DNA from: Nodularia sphaerocarpa UHCC 0038
Lineage (GTDB): Bacteria; Cyanobacteriota; Cyanobacteriia; Cyanobacteriales; Nostocaceae
Direction of reading: 5' to 3'
NCBI RefSeq assembly: GCF_022376295.1
Contig: NZ_CP060140.1
Coordinates: 810,356-874,355 of the forward strand
DNA length: 64,000 nucleotides
The notes beneath the pieces are model-generated. The model had not been told where the DNA came from. It saw only the letters and a program-made list of their open reading frames with translations, and did no database searches. This document shows, piece after piece, positions 37,533 through 46,546 of the stretch (its first letter is position 1; each line of letters starts with the position of its first letter). The position numbers were made by a program, and so were the translations under genes.

Positions 37533-38939
37533 TTAAGTGCTAAAAACAACTACCCCGTTGAAAATTGCTAATAGCTTGATTCTTACAGGGCCTGCTGTAT
37601 AACTATCCTCCCTGGCGATCGCTTTGATCTCTAAGGGTTGATCATACTGTCTTAGTTGTAAGAAAAAGCGTAAATGAGTTCCTTCTCTTAACACACCCTC
37701 GACAATTCCGGCATTGCGCGCCCGAAATTCTGAAGCAGAAATCACCAAATCGAGTCTTTGTGATAGCTGATAGGATGTCATAGTTGTGGGATCAGCAGTA
37801 GTTGTAGCTAATACCTCGCCTTGGGAAAAAACCAGTTGATTTCGGGCTGCATCCGCAAAAAATTCGATCTGGTTTTCTCCCCTAACGTAATTACCAGCAG
37901 AGAAGATTCGCACAACATATTCTCGACCATCGCTAATCTGCTGGCTGAGTTGCTCTACTCTTTCGGAGGTGACACGCAGCAGCTTTTTATTTGTAGGATT
38001 TTCCCCAGGTTCAGTTAGTTGAATGTTGGCATTTTCGTTAGCTGCTTGCAAAAGTTTTATGACTGCTTGACGAGCTGCACTGGCTTGATTAACGCGAACC
38101 ACGTTCGCCGCCAGAACTTGATTGCGAACCAGCGCCAGCTTACCTAGACGCAGGTCACGGTATGACTGATAATATTGCTCCAGCCTTGCGACTTCTTGTT
38201 CTAAATCATTCTGTTGTCGTTCCAATTCTTTCAGGCGGGATTCCCTGGTGGCGATCACTTGCTCTCGCGAAGCAATTTCCTGATTGCGTTTTTTGATCAA
38301 TGCATCCAATTGGGCAATTTGGCGATCGCGCTGGTTAATAGCTGTTTTCGCTGCGTCGATGGCTGTTTTCGCTTCTGCATAAAGTCGTTCCCGTTCTGCC
38401 CTCAGTTCTTCAATAGCCCCCTGCAATGTCTCTCTCTGGTCATAAACGCTTTGCAGTTCAGTTAAGGCTTGTTGATACTGATTGACTATTGCACCTAATT
38501 GCTTTTGGGTGCGTTGAAGTTGAGTTTCTGTTGCAAGTTGTTTAGCGTTCGCTGCTTGCAAAGACTTATTAATTACCTGTAAATCTTGCTGTGCCTGGGT
38601 TTTTTCACCTCTAGCTTTGTTTAACTCAGTTTCTACCTGACTTTTCGCAGTTTCGGCAATTTTGAGTTGTTCGCGCTTGTCTCTGAGGTCTTTTTGAATA
38701 TCTTCTAGCTCAAATACCCCTTGGCGCAATCCTTCATCAGCAGCAAATAAGATTCCTAATGTTGATGCCGAAATCAATCCGCCAGTAAATATAGTTACCA
38801 GTACAGCCGTTTTTTTAGGGCGAAGGTTAAACAGTGAGAGGCGTGCTTTGCCAACTCGTGTGCCAATGCGATCGCCCACGGTGGCAATTACGCCTCCCAA
38901 AATTAAAATTGCTGCTATAAGGATGTACCCGGTGGTCAT
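37533..38939 (-). CDS. DUF3084 membrane coiled-coil protein
   Basis: A 468-residue protein. Two membrane helices are at the N-terminus (TGYILIAAILILGGVIATV, and AVLVTIFTGGLISASTLGIL near 46-66), followed by a long coiled coil from about 75 to 270 (KREQLKIAETAKSQVETELN, RELKELERQQNDLEQEV-type heptads) and a globular C-terminal domain (residues 290-468). This matches the cyanobacterial DUF3084 family. A structural or envelope role is plausible, but there is no direct evidence. It forms an operon with the YqgF-like gene. Confidence 0.8.
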   Translation of the reverse strand: MTTGYILIAAILILGGVIATVGDRIGTRVGKARLSLFNLRPKKTAVLVTIFTGGLISASTLGILFAADEGLRQGVFELEDIQKDLRDKREQLKIAETAKSQVETELNKARGEKTQAQQDLQVINKSLQAANAKQLATETQLQRTQKQLGAIVNQYQQALTELQSVYDQRETLQGAIEELRAERERLYAEAKTAIDAAKTAINQRDRQIAQLDALIKKRNQEIASREQVIATRESRLKELERQQNDLEQEVARLEQYYQSYRDLRLGKLALVRNQVLAANVVRVNQASAARQAVIKLLQAANENANIQLTEPGENPTNKKLLRVTSERVEQLSQQISDGREYVVRIFSAGNYVRGENQIEFFADAARNQLVFSQGEVLATTTADPTTMTSYQLSQRLDLVISASEFRARNAGIVEGVLREGTHLRFFLQLRQYDQPLEIKAIAREDSYTAGPVRIKLLAIFNGVVVFST

Positions 38940-39130
38940 CTTCAGCTACCGTTCACGGAGTGTGCCGGAGGCATAATGCTTCCAGATACAGCCTACTACT
39001 TTCATAGATTATCTTGTGAAGGGTGGAATCTTGGCAATAGCTGAAACTACTCACGATGTTAGATTTACCTCCAGCTATGGTTGTCATCTTGAAAAACACA
39101 ACACGCGCCACTCCACCTCCCCAATTGCTT

Positions 39131-39802
39131 TTAAGTGAACTGCCTACTTAACGTAACAGGTTTATGCACAGTAATCTTCTTTTTGTGGATAGAAATCATC
39201 TCTTTTTCACGCAAGTCCCCTAGTAAGCGAGTCACAGTGACACGAGTAGAACCAATTGCTTCAGCGATCGCCTGATGAGATAGCTTCAGATCAATCGTAA
39301 TCCCATCGGCACAAGGAACCCCAAAATCACGACAAAGAATTAACAGAAAACTTACCAATCTCGAACCCATATCACGGTGAGCCAAAGTTTCAATCATCAT
39401 CTCTGTCTGAATAATCCGCGAAGATAGGCCTCGCAGCATCAACATCGATAATTCTGGATTTTCCTTAAACGCTTGCTCCACCTGTTCAATTGGCGCTGAC
39501 AGTAATTCTACAGCCGTAAATGCCACCGCATGGTAAAATCTATCTGACTTATTTCCCGTCAGTAATGACAACACACCAAAAACACTATTTTCCCGCAGCA
39601 GTGCTACCGTTATTTCCTCTCCTGCCTCATATACCCTGGAAAGTTTCACAGCACCCTTCAAAAGAAAATAAACTCGTTCAGCAGGATCGCCGGGAAAAAA
39701 TATTGTTTTATTGCGTTCAAACGTTTCTACAACTGGAGGAAATGCTCCGGTCGCCATCTGACGAAATACATTTGCTAGGGCTTTATCTTGTGTCACAATC
39801 AT
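39131..39802 (-). CDS. ntcA: Global nitrogen regulator NtcA
   Basis: CRP-family transcription factor that senses 2-oxoglutarate and activates nitrogen assimilation and heterocyst genes. From ATG 39802 ([12 protein letters not shown]) it has 223 residues, exactly the known length; six residues upstream to 39820 are not needed. The cAMP-type jelly-roll is at about 25-115 and the helix-turn-helix at about 174-195 ([20 protein letters not shown]). A canonical NtcA box (GTAN8TAC) lies 89 bases upstream, consistent with autoregulation. fabI diverges from it. Confidence 0.97.
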   Translation of the reverse strand: MIVTQDKALANVFRQMATGAFPPVVETFERNKTIFFPGDPAERVYFLLKGAVKLSRVYEAGEEITVALLRENSVFGVLSLLTGNKSDRFYHAVAFTAVELLSAPIEQVEQAFKENPELSMLMLRGLSSRIIQTEMMIETLAHRDMGSRLVSFLLILCRDFGVPCADGITIDLKLSHQAIAEAIGSTRVTVTRLLGDLREKEMISIHKKKITVHKPVTLSRQFT

Positions 39803-40177
39803 CTCCCTTCCCCTACCCAATGCCGGAAAAACAAAAACTGATTACCTAAGAATACACCTGAAAAATCAATAAAGCACCGTCAAGCTTTCTGTACATTCCT
39901 ATACTCAAACCTAGAACTTCATAGTTATTTGTTCATAATGATACATAATTTCTCATGTTTTTAGCGAGTAGTTGTTATAAGTTCTTGCACAGTTGTGGTC
40001 ATCAGGTTTTTTAGCAAAAAATTCACGATATCTTGAGAATATCTTCAGGATTGTCTGGAGAAACTTTTCAAAAAAAAGTCCCCCTGATCATAATTTTGGC
40101 AAATGATATGCAGAACCTAGACAAACTCGCCTCAGATTCTAGTATGCTCCTAATGATTGATCACATCCACAATTTCT
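39803..40177. other. Divergent ntcA-fabI control region
   Basis: 375 bases that must hold the promoters of both genes. The one site I can name is the NtcA box at 39891-39904. Open frames starting near 40033 do not look coding; the fabI start chosen is 40178. Confidence 0.6.
39891..39904 (-). promoter_or_regulatory. NtcA-binding site upstream of ntcA
   Basis: GTACATTCCTATAC is a perfect GTAN8TAC palindrome, the consensus NtcA operator. On the - strand it is GTATAGGAATGTAC. Its distance from the ntcA start allows a class II promoter with a long leader. Confidence 0.8.
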
Positions 40178-40954
40178 ATGCTGAATCTGACTGGAAAAAA
40201 CGCCTTAGTTACAGGGATTGCCAACAACCGCTCCATAGCCTGGGGGATTGCTCAACAACTGCACAAAGCCGGAGCTAACTTGGGTATTACCTACTTGCCA
40301 GATGAGCGCGGCAAAATGGAGAAAAAAGTCGCCGAATTGGTAGCACCTCTCAACCCCAGCTTATTCGTTCCCTGTAATGTCCAAGACGACGCACAGATTG
40401 AATCTACCTTTGCAGCCGTCCGGGATCAGTGGGGAAAATTGGACATCCTCATTCACTGTCTAGCCTTCGCTAACAGAGACGATTTAACTGGCGGTTTTAG
40501 CCAAACCTCACGTTCTGGTTTCAACACCGCTTTAGAAATCAGCACCTATTCCCTAGTGCAGTTAAGTGGTGCAGCCAAATCTCTGATGACAGAAGGAGGT
40601 AGCATCATTACCCTGACATATTTGGGCGGCGTGAGGGCAATTCCTAACTACAACGTTATGGGAGTGGCTAAAGCCGGATTGGAAGCCAGTGTACGTTATT
40701 TGGCTGCTGAACTCGGACCGCAAAACATTCGGGTAAACGCTATTTCCGCCGGGCCGATACGCACATTAGCTTCTTCGGCAGTAGGCGGAATTTTAGATAT
40801 GATTCACCATGTAGAAGAAGTAGCTCCCCTGCGACGTACTGTGACGCAGCAAGAAGTAGGCAATACTGCGGCTTTCTTGTCTAGCGATTTAGCCAGTGGC
40901 ATTACAGGACAAGTTTTGTACGTAGATGCAGGGTATGAAATAATGGGAATGTAG
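40178..40954 (+). CDS. fabI: Enoyl-[acyl-carrier-protein] reductase (NADH)
   Basis: Last step of fatty-acid elongation. From ATG 40178 (MLNLTGKNALVTGIANNRSIAWG) it has 258 residues, the normal length; the 40157 start would add seven residues. The SDR-type nucleotide loop is at 11-24 (VTGIANNRSIAWG), and the FabI triad residues are Y148 (ITLTYLGG), Y158 and K165 (YNVMGVAKAG, Y-x6-K). The neighbourhood with ntcA and hisB is as in other Nostocales. Confidence 0.96.
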   Translation: MLNLTGKNALVTGIANNRSIAWGIAQQLHKAGANLGITYLPDERGKMEKKVAELVAPLNPSLFVPCNVQDDAQIESTFAAVRDQWGKLDILIHCLAFANRDDLTGGFSQTSRSGFNTALEISTYSLVQLSGAAKSLMTEGGSIITLTYLGGVRAIPNYNVMGVAKAGLEASVRYLAAELGPQNIRVNAISAGPIRTLASSAVGGILDMIHHVEEVAPLRRTVTQQEVGNTAAFLSSDLASGITGQVLYVDAGYEIMGM

Positions 40955-41032
40955 TCATTAGTCATTGGTCGTTGGTCATTAGTCAATCAATTTTGGATTT
41001 TGGATTTGCGATTTGAGATTGCAGTTCAATCC

Positions 41033-41067
41033 AAAATCTAAAATCTAAAATCTAAAATCTAAAATCT
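41033..41067. repeat. Heptanucleotide tandem repeat (AAAATCT)5
   Basis: Five perfect 7-base units between fabI and hisB. It is the reverse complement class of the tandem at 6247-6288. Confidence 0.9.
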
Positions 41068-41081
41068 AAAATTCCCCAACT

Positions 41082-41705
41082 ATGCAAACAAGCGATCGCC
41101 TAAATTCAACTGACACTGCTCGTATTGCTTCGGTTCATCGCACCACCGGCGAAACTGATATAAAAGTTACTGTCAACTTGGATGGTACAGGTATCTGCAC
41201 AGCAGCCACCGGGATTCCGTTTTTGGATCATATGCTGCATCAAATTTCTTCCCACGGGCTGATTGATTTAAATGTCCAAGCCCAAGGGGACTGGGAAATT
41301 GATGACCACCACACGAATGAAGATGTGGGTATCACTTTGGGACAAGCTTTTAGTCAAGCTCTAGGTAACAGGAAAGGTATCGTTCGGTTTGGTAATTTTC
41401 TCGCTCCATTGGATGAAGCTTTAGTGCAAGTGGCGCTGGACTTTTCTGGTAGACCTCATCTGAGCTATGGTCTGGAAATTCCTACTCAGCGAGTGGGAAC
41501 CTATGACACCCAGTTAGTACGAGAATTTTTTGTCGCATTGGTCAACCATAGCCAAATGACACTGCATATTCGTCAATTGGATGGCATTAACTCCCATCAT
41601 ATTATTGAGGCGACATTTAAAGCTTTTGCTAGGGCTACCCGCATGGCTGTGGAAATTGACCTTCGTCGTGCTGGTACAATTCCCAGTTCTAAGGGTATCC
41701 TATAG
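41082..41705 (+). CDS. hisB: Imidazoleglycerol-phosphate dehydratase
   Basis: Sixth step of histidine synthesis. The 207-residue length is that of a monofunctional enzyme. The metal-binding motifs are [13 protein letters not shown] (about 47-59) and DDHHTNED (about 74-81), with the second set near residues 170-180 ([16 protein letters not shown]). It lies 127 bases after fabI, separated by a tandem repeat. Confidence 0.96.
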   Translation: MQTSDRLNSTDTARIASVHRTTGETDIKVTVNLDGTGICTAATGIPFLDHMLHQISSHGLIDLNVQAQGDWEIDDHHTNEDVGITLGQAFSQALGNRKGIVRFGNFLAPLDEALVQVALDFSGRPHLSYGLEIPTQRVGTYDTQLVREFFVALVNHSQMTLHIRQLDGINSHHIIEATFKAFARATRMAVEIDLRRAGTIPSSKGIL

Positions 41706-41776
41706 GATAGTGAGACTAAATTAAGCACTTAGGTACTCAATTTGTGATAATTGAGAAACTTAGTGGTAATTGTGAC

Positions 41777-42757
41777 ATGAAGACTGGTGTAGACATCCCT
41801 GATCATCAACTGAATACTATTGATAACCCGCCAGTAGTCCTAACTGCTGATTTGCGAAAAGTTTATCGCACGGGTTTTTGGCTGAATCAAAAAGTTGTAT
41901 CTCTCAAAAGCTGTTCGGTTTCTGTGTACAAAGGGGAAACCTTTGGGTTATTAGGACCAAATGGGGCTGGTAAAACGACTCTGTTAAAATTGCTGTTGGG
42001 AATTATCCGCCCCAGTTCGGGAAAGGGTTTATTATTGAGTAAGCCATTAGGCGATCGCCATACCAAGCAACTGATTGGCTATCTCCCAGAAAATCCCTAT
42101 TTATATGACTATCTCACTGGCTGGGAATTTCTTCAGTTAGCGGCGGGGTTATTTCATATTCCCGAAAAGTTGCAACGTGAACGCATTCCCCAATTGCTGG
42201 AATTAGTCGGTTTATCTCTAGCCGATGCGCGTAAAAAGCCGATGCGTCGCTATTCTAAAGGAATGTTACAGCGTGTGGGGATGGCACAGGCACTAATTAA
42301 TGATCCGGAATTAATATTTCTGGACGAACCCATGTCTGGTTTAGATCCTGTGGGACGCTACCAAATGCGGGAAATTATTCTATCGCTCAAAGCCGCAGGT
42401 AAAACGATTTTCTTTAATAGCCATGTTCTGAGTGAAGTGGAAAAAATTTGCGATCGCGTGGCTATCCTCTCTCAAGGTGAAGTCATTTGTTCTGGTTCTC
42501 TTGAGGAACTCTTAGGCAGTGATCAAACATATTATATCAAAGGTCGAGGTGGTGAATCCGAAGTTCTCAAACAGTGGATACCTAATCTAGCTTTTGAGGG
42601 TGATGGTTCTTGGCAAGGTACAGTACAAGAAGATTACTATGATTTTCTTGCTAGTCTCCGTTTGATGGGAGGGCAAATAATTTCTATGCAATTATCTCGT
42701 CATTCCCTCGAAGAATTTTTTATCCAACAGTTACAGCCAAATCAATCGGTTCATTAG
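41777..42757 (+). CDS. ABC transporter ATP-binding protein (CcmA/DrrA type)
   Basis: From ATG 41777 (MKTGVDIPDH) a 326-residue ATPase; a GTG at 41744 would add 11 residues. Walker A GPNGAGKTTLL, signature RYSKGMLQRVGMAQAL, Walker B LIFLDEPMSGLDPVG, and the H-loop SHVLSEVE are all intact. The extra C-terminal domain of about 90 residues is typical of the CcmA/DrrA multidrug or gliding-type group. No permease gene lies next to it, so its transport partner must be elsewhere. Confidence 0.85.
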   Translation: MKTGVDIPDHQLNTIDNPPVVLTADLRKVYRTGFWLNQKVVSLKSCSVSVYKGETFGLLGPNGAGKTTLLKLLLGIIRPSSGKGLLLSKPLGDRHTKQLIGYLPENPYLYDYLTGWEFLQLAAGLFHIPEKLQRERIPQLLELVGLSLADARKKPMRRYSKGMLQRVGMAQALINDPELIFLDEPMSGLDPVGRYQMREIILSLKAAGKTIFFNSHVLSEVEKICDRVAILSQGEVICSGSLEELLGSDQTYYIKGRGGESEVLKQWIPNLAFEGDGSWQGTVQEDYYDFLASLRLMGGQIISMQLSRHSLEEFFIQQLQPNQSVH

Positions 42758-42849
42758 AATAGTCAACTCCCATCCATGTTTGTGCTGGTGGATGTGAGTT
42801 GCACCAAGACATAGATGCAGCAAGTAATCCCCTACTCAACTGCGATGAT

Positions 42850-43524
42850 CTAATTAAGAGAAATCAAATGTAGTTTTGCGACCATTTCACTCCGAGCTGA
42901 AACGCCAAGCTTGCGAAACATTCGTTTTAAGGCTTGCTTGACCGAATTGTGCGTTATCCACAGTCTGCCACCAATTTCGGCATTTGTTAACCCCTGGGCT
43001 ACCAATTCAGCAATTTCTAACTCACGGGCGGTTAAAGGGCTTACTAAAAGTGAATTGGATATTTTTACTTCTTTTGCTCTGAGAGTGGCTAGTTTGGCTG
43101 ATAAATGAATGCACAAAGCGCTTAAATCAGCGATGTCATCGGCATTAAAAGCTTCAGTTCCTTGATTTCGGGCTAAATTTAACGTCCCCACAAGACGACC
43201 ATCACAAACAATCGGCCCAGTCATCACGTGTTCATGGTCTTGACGCGAACAGAAATGTTTCCAATCTCCTGGTGATAATATTAATTGCTCATGGGCAGGA
43301 GCGTGACGTTCCACGACATAGCGCCCGACTGGGTTATTCTCCATACAGACTGCGGGAATAGTCTGAACATTAATTTCCGAACTTGGCTGTTCATCCATCA
43401 GATAGATACCGCAATGTTGTACGCCAAAATACTCACCAATTTTATCCATGAGAGCCAGTCTTAGTTCCTGCTCGTTGGTGACATTAGCGATCGCTCGAAA
43501 TACAATGTAAAGAGAATTAGGCAT
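42850..43524 (-). CDS. GAF-LuxR transcriptional regulator
   Basis: From ATG 43524 (MPNSLYIVFRAI) a 224-residue protein; a GTG four codons earlier is possible. Residues 1-150 are a GAF-like sensor domain (GVQHCGIYLMDE, GPIVCDGRLVGTLNLARNQG), and 160-220 the LuxR helix-turn-helix (LTARELEIAELVAQGLTNAEI). Cys residues at about 44, 66 and 92 could be redox-sensitive. The ligand is unknown. It diverges from the DUF3386 gene with a 102-base gap. Confidence 0.8.
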   Translation of the reverse strand: MPNSLYIVFRAIANVTNEQELRLALMDKIGEYFGVQHCGIYLMDEQPSSEINVQTIPAVCMENNPVGRYVVERHAPAHEQLILSPGDWKHFCSRQDHEHVMTGPIVCDGRLVGTLNLARNQGTEAFNADDIADLSALCIHLSAKLATLRAKEVKISNSLLVSPLTARELEIAELVAQGLTNAEIGGRLWITHNSVKQALKRMFRKLGVSARSEMVAKLHLISLN

Positions 43525-43626
43525 AAGTGTACCCACTTGGGGACTATGCGAAGCTTCATAATTACCTCTATGCTAATACTAGCTAAGATAAAACGCTAAT
43601 ATAGCTAGTCACGCTAGGAGAAGCTT

Positions 43627-44268
43627 ATGACAATTACAAAACTTTCTGCTCAGGAACTTTTCCGGGCTGCTTATGAAAATCGCTACACTTGGGACAAGTC
43701 TTTTCCCGGTTATACCGCAGATATTACCTATAAATATGACGAGCAAGTATTTACAGGTAAAGTAGTCATTGACGGTGAACTCAAGGCCGAAGTGTTGGAC
43801 GTTGAAGATGAGTCAGCCAAAAAAGCCATCCACGGTCAAGCTTGGGAAATTGCTATTCACCGTGTCCGTCGCAGCTTTGAAGATAGCCACAGTGCTAATC
43901 AATTCAGCTATGGTAACACAGACGAAACTGGTGCAACTGAAATTTTAGTTGGTGGTAAAGCTGAAGGCGATAAATATAAAGTTCGCAATAATGAAGTTTG
44001 CCACGTTCACCGTTTAATTCACGGTACTTTTGTGACTATTGACACTTTCAGCAGTCATGATACTGGAGCAGGTTACTTGTCTCACACCTATGACTCTGTA
44101 TACCATGACCCCAAAACAGGGGAACAAAAGGGTGGTAGAAGTGAGTTTACCGATGAATATGAAAAAGTTGGTGAATATTTCATTTTAAATCGTCGGGAGA
44201 TTCGCACTGAAACTGCCGGAAAAACTTCTACTCAAGAGTTTGTTTTCTCTAACCTGAAACTGTTGTAA
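43627..44268 (+). CDS. DUF3386 family protein
   Basis: A 213-residue protein without signal peptide. The N-terminal AQELFRAAYENRYTWDKSFPGY is typical of cyanobacterial DUF3386 proteins. Nothing is known of the function. It diverges from the LuxR regulator, which may control it. A long hairpin with T tract follows at 44302-44370. Confidence 0.75.
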   Translation: MTITKLSAQELFRAAYENRYTWDKSFPGYTADITYKYDEQVFTGKVVIDGELKAEVLDVEDESAKKAIHGQAWEIAIHRVRRSFEDSHSANQFSYGNTDETGATEILVGGKAEGDKYKVRNNEVCHVHRLIHGTFVTIDTFSSHDTGAGYLSHTYDSVYHDPKTGEQKGGRSEFTDEYEKVGEYFILNRREIRTETAGKTSTQEFVFSNLKLL

Positions 44269-44301
44269 TCTGTGGCTACTTAAGCTAGATTTTTAAATAG
44301 G

Positions 44302-44370
44302 AAAAATAAGCGATCGCCTGAGTTTAATTTGGGCGTAGGCGTAGCCAGCCGCAGGCATCGCTTATTTTTT
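44302..44370 (+). terminator. Long hairpin after the DUF3386 gene
   Basis: AAAAATAAGCGATCGCCTG at the left and the arm ending GCATCGCTTATTTTTT at the right pair with one bulged base, closing a loop with GGGCGTAGGCGTAGCC. The right arm ends in six T residues, as for a rho-independent terminator. The left arm contains a HIP1 octamer. Confidence 0.65.
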
Positions 44371-44473
44371 AATTCCCAGTCAAAATTTACGAATGACCGT
44401 CATCGCCTCTGTGCATCTTGCTTACTTAAGAACATCGGAATTACTTGACTATCAGAATTTGATTTGACCTAAG

Positions 44474-44506
44474 TCCGCCTGCGCGGACTTAGTTTGTATA
44501 GCCGCG
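44474..44506. repeat. Palindromic repeat CTAAGTCCGC/GCGGACTTAG
   Basis: A perfect inverted repeat with TTTGTATAGCCGCG after it, related to 25571-25608. It is in the 299-base gap after DUF3386; nothing else is seen there. Confidence 0.6.
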
Positions 44507-44567
44507 TTCGCCCTTGGCGTTGCGTTAGCAATATTTTAAGGGTTCCAGGGTGGTAGTCCATCTTTCA

Positions 44568-45569
44568 TCATGCCAATTTCACTAAATTACGGACTTGATA
44601 CTGCTTCACTTCCTCTAAATTAGGATTTGCTCCTGATTTCCAGGCTGTCATAACTGAGCCTTTCATCTCCACCCTCGCTTGATATGCACTGCTAATATTT
44701 CCATCGGCTGTAGTGAAATCAATGCGAACATCAGCCCATTCTTCGTTAATTTCATCACTGGCTAAAACTTGACCGGCTTTGTGATATTCCAGCCACCTCC
44801 AACCTTCAAGCATCCAAATTTCTCGTTCGGCAATTTGTTCACAGAAGGATAAGCCACCCCAACCTCGATAGTATGGATACAGTTCTTTAACTGAACCATT
44901 ACGTAGAATTAATAAATCTAAAATTTCTGGCTTTAAATGACCCCAATATTGTCCTTGGGGTAAATCAACTAAGGTTGGTGCAAACTCGTGTCCACCAAAA
45001 TGACTACATCGCCAAAAACGTAAGTTACTGTTATTTGCAGTAGCGTATTCAGAACGCAATTTTTGATAAATAGGATAACCAAATCTACTACAAGCTGCAT
45101 CTACATTGCCGTGGTTGCAAACGAGTATTTCTCGAATGTGGTTTGTTTGTTGGCGATATTGTGTAAAGTTTGGTAGTTCTTCGGGATTTTTGAGTAAAGC
45201 TAATGCCAAAGAACCCACTAAACCATGAGGTACGATAAACTCATGTTTCTCAAATTGAGCAAAAAATTTGGCTGGTCGGCGATAGTAGAATACACGAGTA
45301 TAACCTGGATGGGAGTATTCTTTATCTGGTGCGATCGCCAGTGGTCGAATTGACCCACCATTTCCCCAAATACATTGTAACGGGTCTAATACATCCTGTG
45401 GTATGGAGTCAGGGTTTATCCAAATGTTATCTGGCCAAGGTTGTGCAGCTTCAATAATGAAGTATTGTTCGGCGTTGTTCGCTGAACCAATGGGGTCTTC
45501 ACCGTTAGCTTGAGAAATCTCGGAACAAAAACGGCAATTGTTATGAGTCTTTTGGGTTGAGATATTCAT
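44568..45569 (-). CDS. Sucrase/ferredoxin-like thioredoxin-fold protein
   Basis: A 333-residue protein. The middle carries the motif of sucrase/ferredoxin-like [2Fe-2S] proteins: CNHGNVDAACSRFGYP and, about 40 residues later, WRCSHFGGHEFAPT. A thioredoxin-like [2Fe-2S] domain is expected at about 150-220, with an additional C-terminal domain of about 100 residues. It starts two bases after the stop of the FecB-like gene, so it belongs to the siderophore operon. It may reduce ferric siderophore in the cytosol, but this is inference from location. Confidence 0.75.
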   Translation of the reverse strand: MNISTQKTHNNCRFCSEISQANGEDPIGSANNAEQYFIIEAAQPWPDNIWINPDSIPQDVLDPLQCIWGNGGSIRPLAIAPDKEYSHPGYTRVFYYRRPAKFFAQFEKHEFIVPHGLVGSLALALLKNPEELPNFTQYRQQTNHIREILVCNHGNVDAACSRFGYPIYQKLRSEYATANNSNLRFWRCSHFGGHEFAPTLVDLPQGQYWGHLKPEILDLLILRNGSVKELYPYYRGWGGLSFCEQIAEREIWMLEGWRWLEYHKAGQVLASDEINEEWADVRIDFTTADGNISSAYQARVEMKGSVMTAWKSGANPNLEEVKQYQVRNLVKLA

Positions 45570-45571
45570 GA

Positions 45572-46522
45572 TTACTTCACTAAATATTTAAACAAATCAT
45601 CAAGAATGAGATTGGCGGCGATGTAGCTACCACCGTGCCAATAATCATCACCTACCTCATAGACTTTGCCTGACTGAACTGCATTTAATTGGAGCCATAA
45701 AGGATGGTTAAGAATGTAATTATAGTTATCTGCTTGTGGATGCTGTTGCAGAAAAATTACATCCCCATCTGCATATTCAATACTCTCAATAGAAATATCA
45801 ATGCCCTTTTTTTGAATGGGAGAACGAGGTAAACCCACATCCTGAATGACCATGCTGCATAGATGTCCTCCTTCCCCCCGTAGACGAATTCTATCTGCAT
45901 AAATCCTGACGAGTGAAACCTCTGTGGTGTGCAGAGAATCCCCTAATGCCTGTTGTAACTTTGTTACCCGTTGCTGATAATTATTGATAACAATATCAGC
46001 CTCAGATGATTTACCCAATGCTTCAGCGAAGTATTGAAAGCATTCCTGCCAACGAAAGCCTTTACCGCCCGACCATTCACAGGTAACTGTCGGTGCAATT
46101 TGCGACAATTGATTATATAAACTTCCTTGTTGTCTCCAATTAGAAACAGAAAGAATAACGTCTGGCTTCAGTGTCAAAATCTTTTCTAAATTGGGTTTTC
46201 CAGACTCACCAACTATCGCCACGCCTTGAGCCTTTTTCTGCAAATAAGCAGGTAAATCGCCAAAAAAGATAGAAGCACCTACAGGTTTGAGACCCAAAAC
46301 AAGAGCAATCTCTAAACTTGCTCCCTCTAGCACTACTATCCGTTGTGGATTATTAGGGACACAGGTTTCACCCATAATGTGTTTGACTATTCTGCACTGT
46401 GAAGGCAATAACTCAGCAGAGTTAGTTAAATTTCGTGAATTATTACTAACACAAGCAGAAAATAGCACAATTGCCAAAAGTGTTAACCCAAATAACCTAA
46501 ACCCACGACGAAATTTATACAT
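45572..46522 (-). CDS. Iron-siderophore ABC transporter substrate-binding lipoprotein
   Basis: A 316-residue periplasmic binding protein of the FecB/BtuF class. The signal peptide ends in the lipobox LFSACV (Cys near 24). CVPNNPQRIVVLEGASLEIALVLGLKPVGA is the first lobe, followed by KPNLEKILTLKPDVIL and the C-terminal lobe (HPLWLQLNAVQSGKVYEVGDDYW). It is located between the TonB receptor (24 bases) and the sucrase/ferredoxin protein (2 bases). A matching permease is not in the window. Confidence 0.85.
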   Translation of the reverse strand: MYKFRRGFRLFGLTLLAIVLFSACVSNNSRNLTNSAELLPSQCRIVKHIMGETCVPNNPQRIVVLEGASLEIALVLGLKPVGASIFFGDLPAYLQKKAQGVAIVGESGKPNLEKILTLKPDVILSVSNWRQQGSLYNQLSQIAPTVTCEWSGGKGFRWQECFQYFAEALGKSSEADIVINNYQQRVTKLQQALGDSLHTTEVSLVRIYADRIRLRGEGGHLCSMVIQDVGLPRSPIQKKGIDISIESIEYADGDVIFLQQHPQADNYNYILNHPLWLQLNAVQSGKVYEVGDDYWHGGSYIAANLILDDLFKYLVK

Positions 46523-46546
46523 TTTGAAATCTTGATTTAGTTCAAT

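Noticed and set aside
40033..40278. 81-codon open frame overlapping the fabI start
   Set aside because: Out of frame with fabI, in the control region, with no recognisable protein features.
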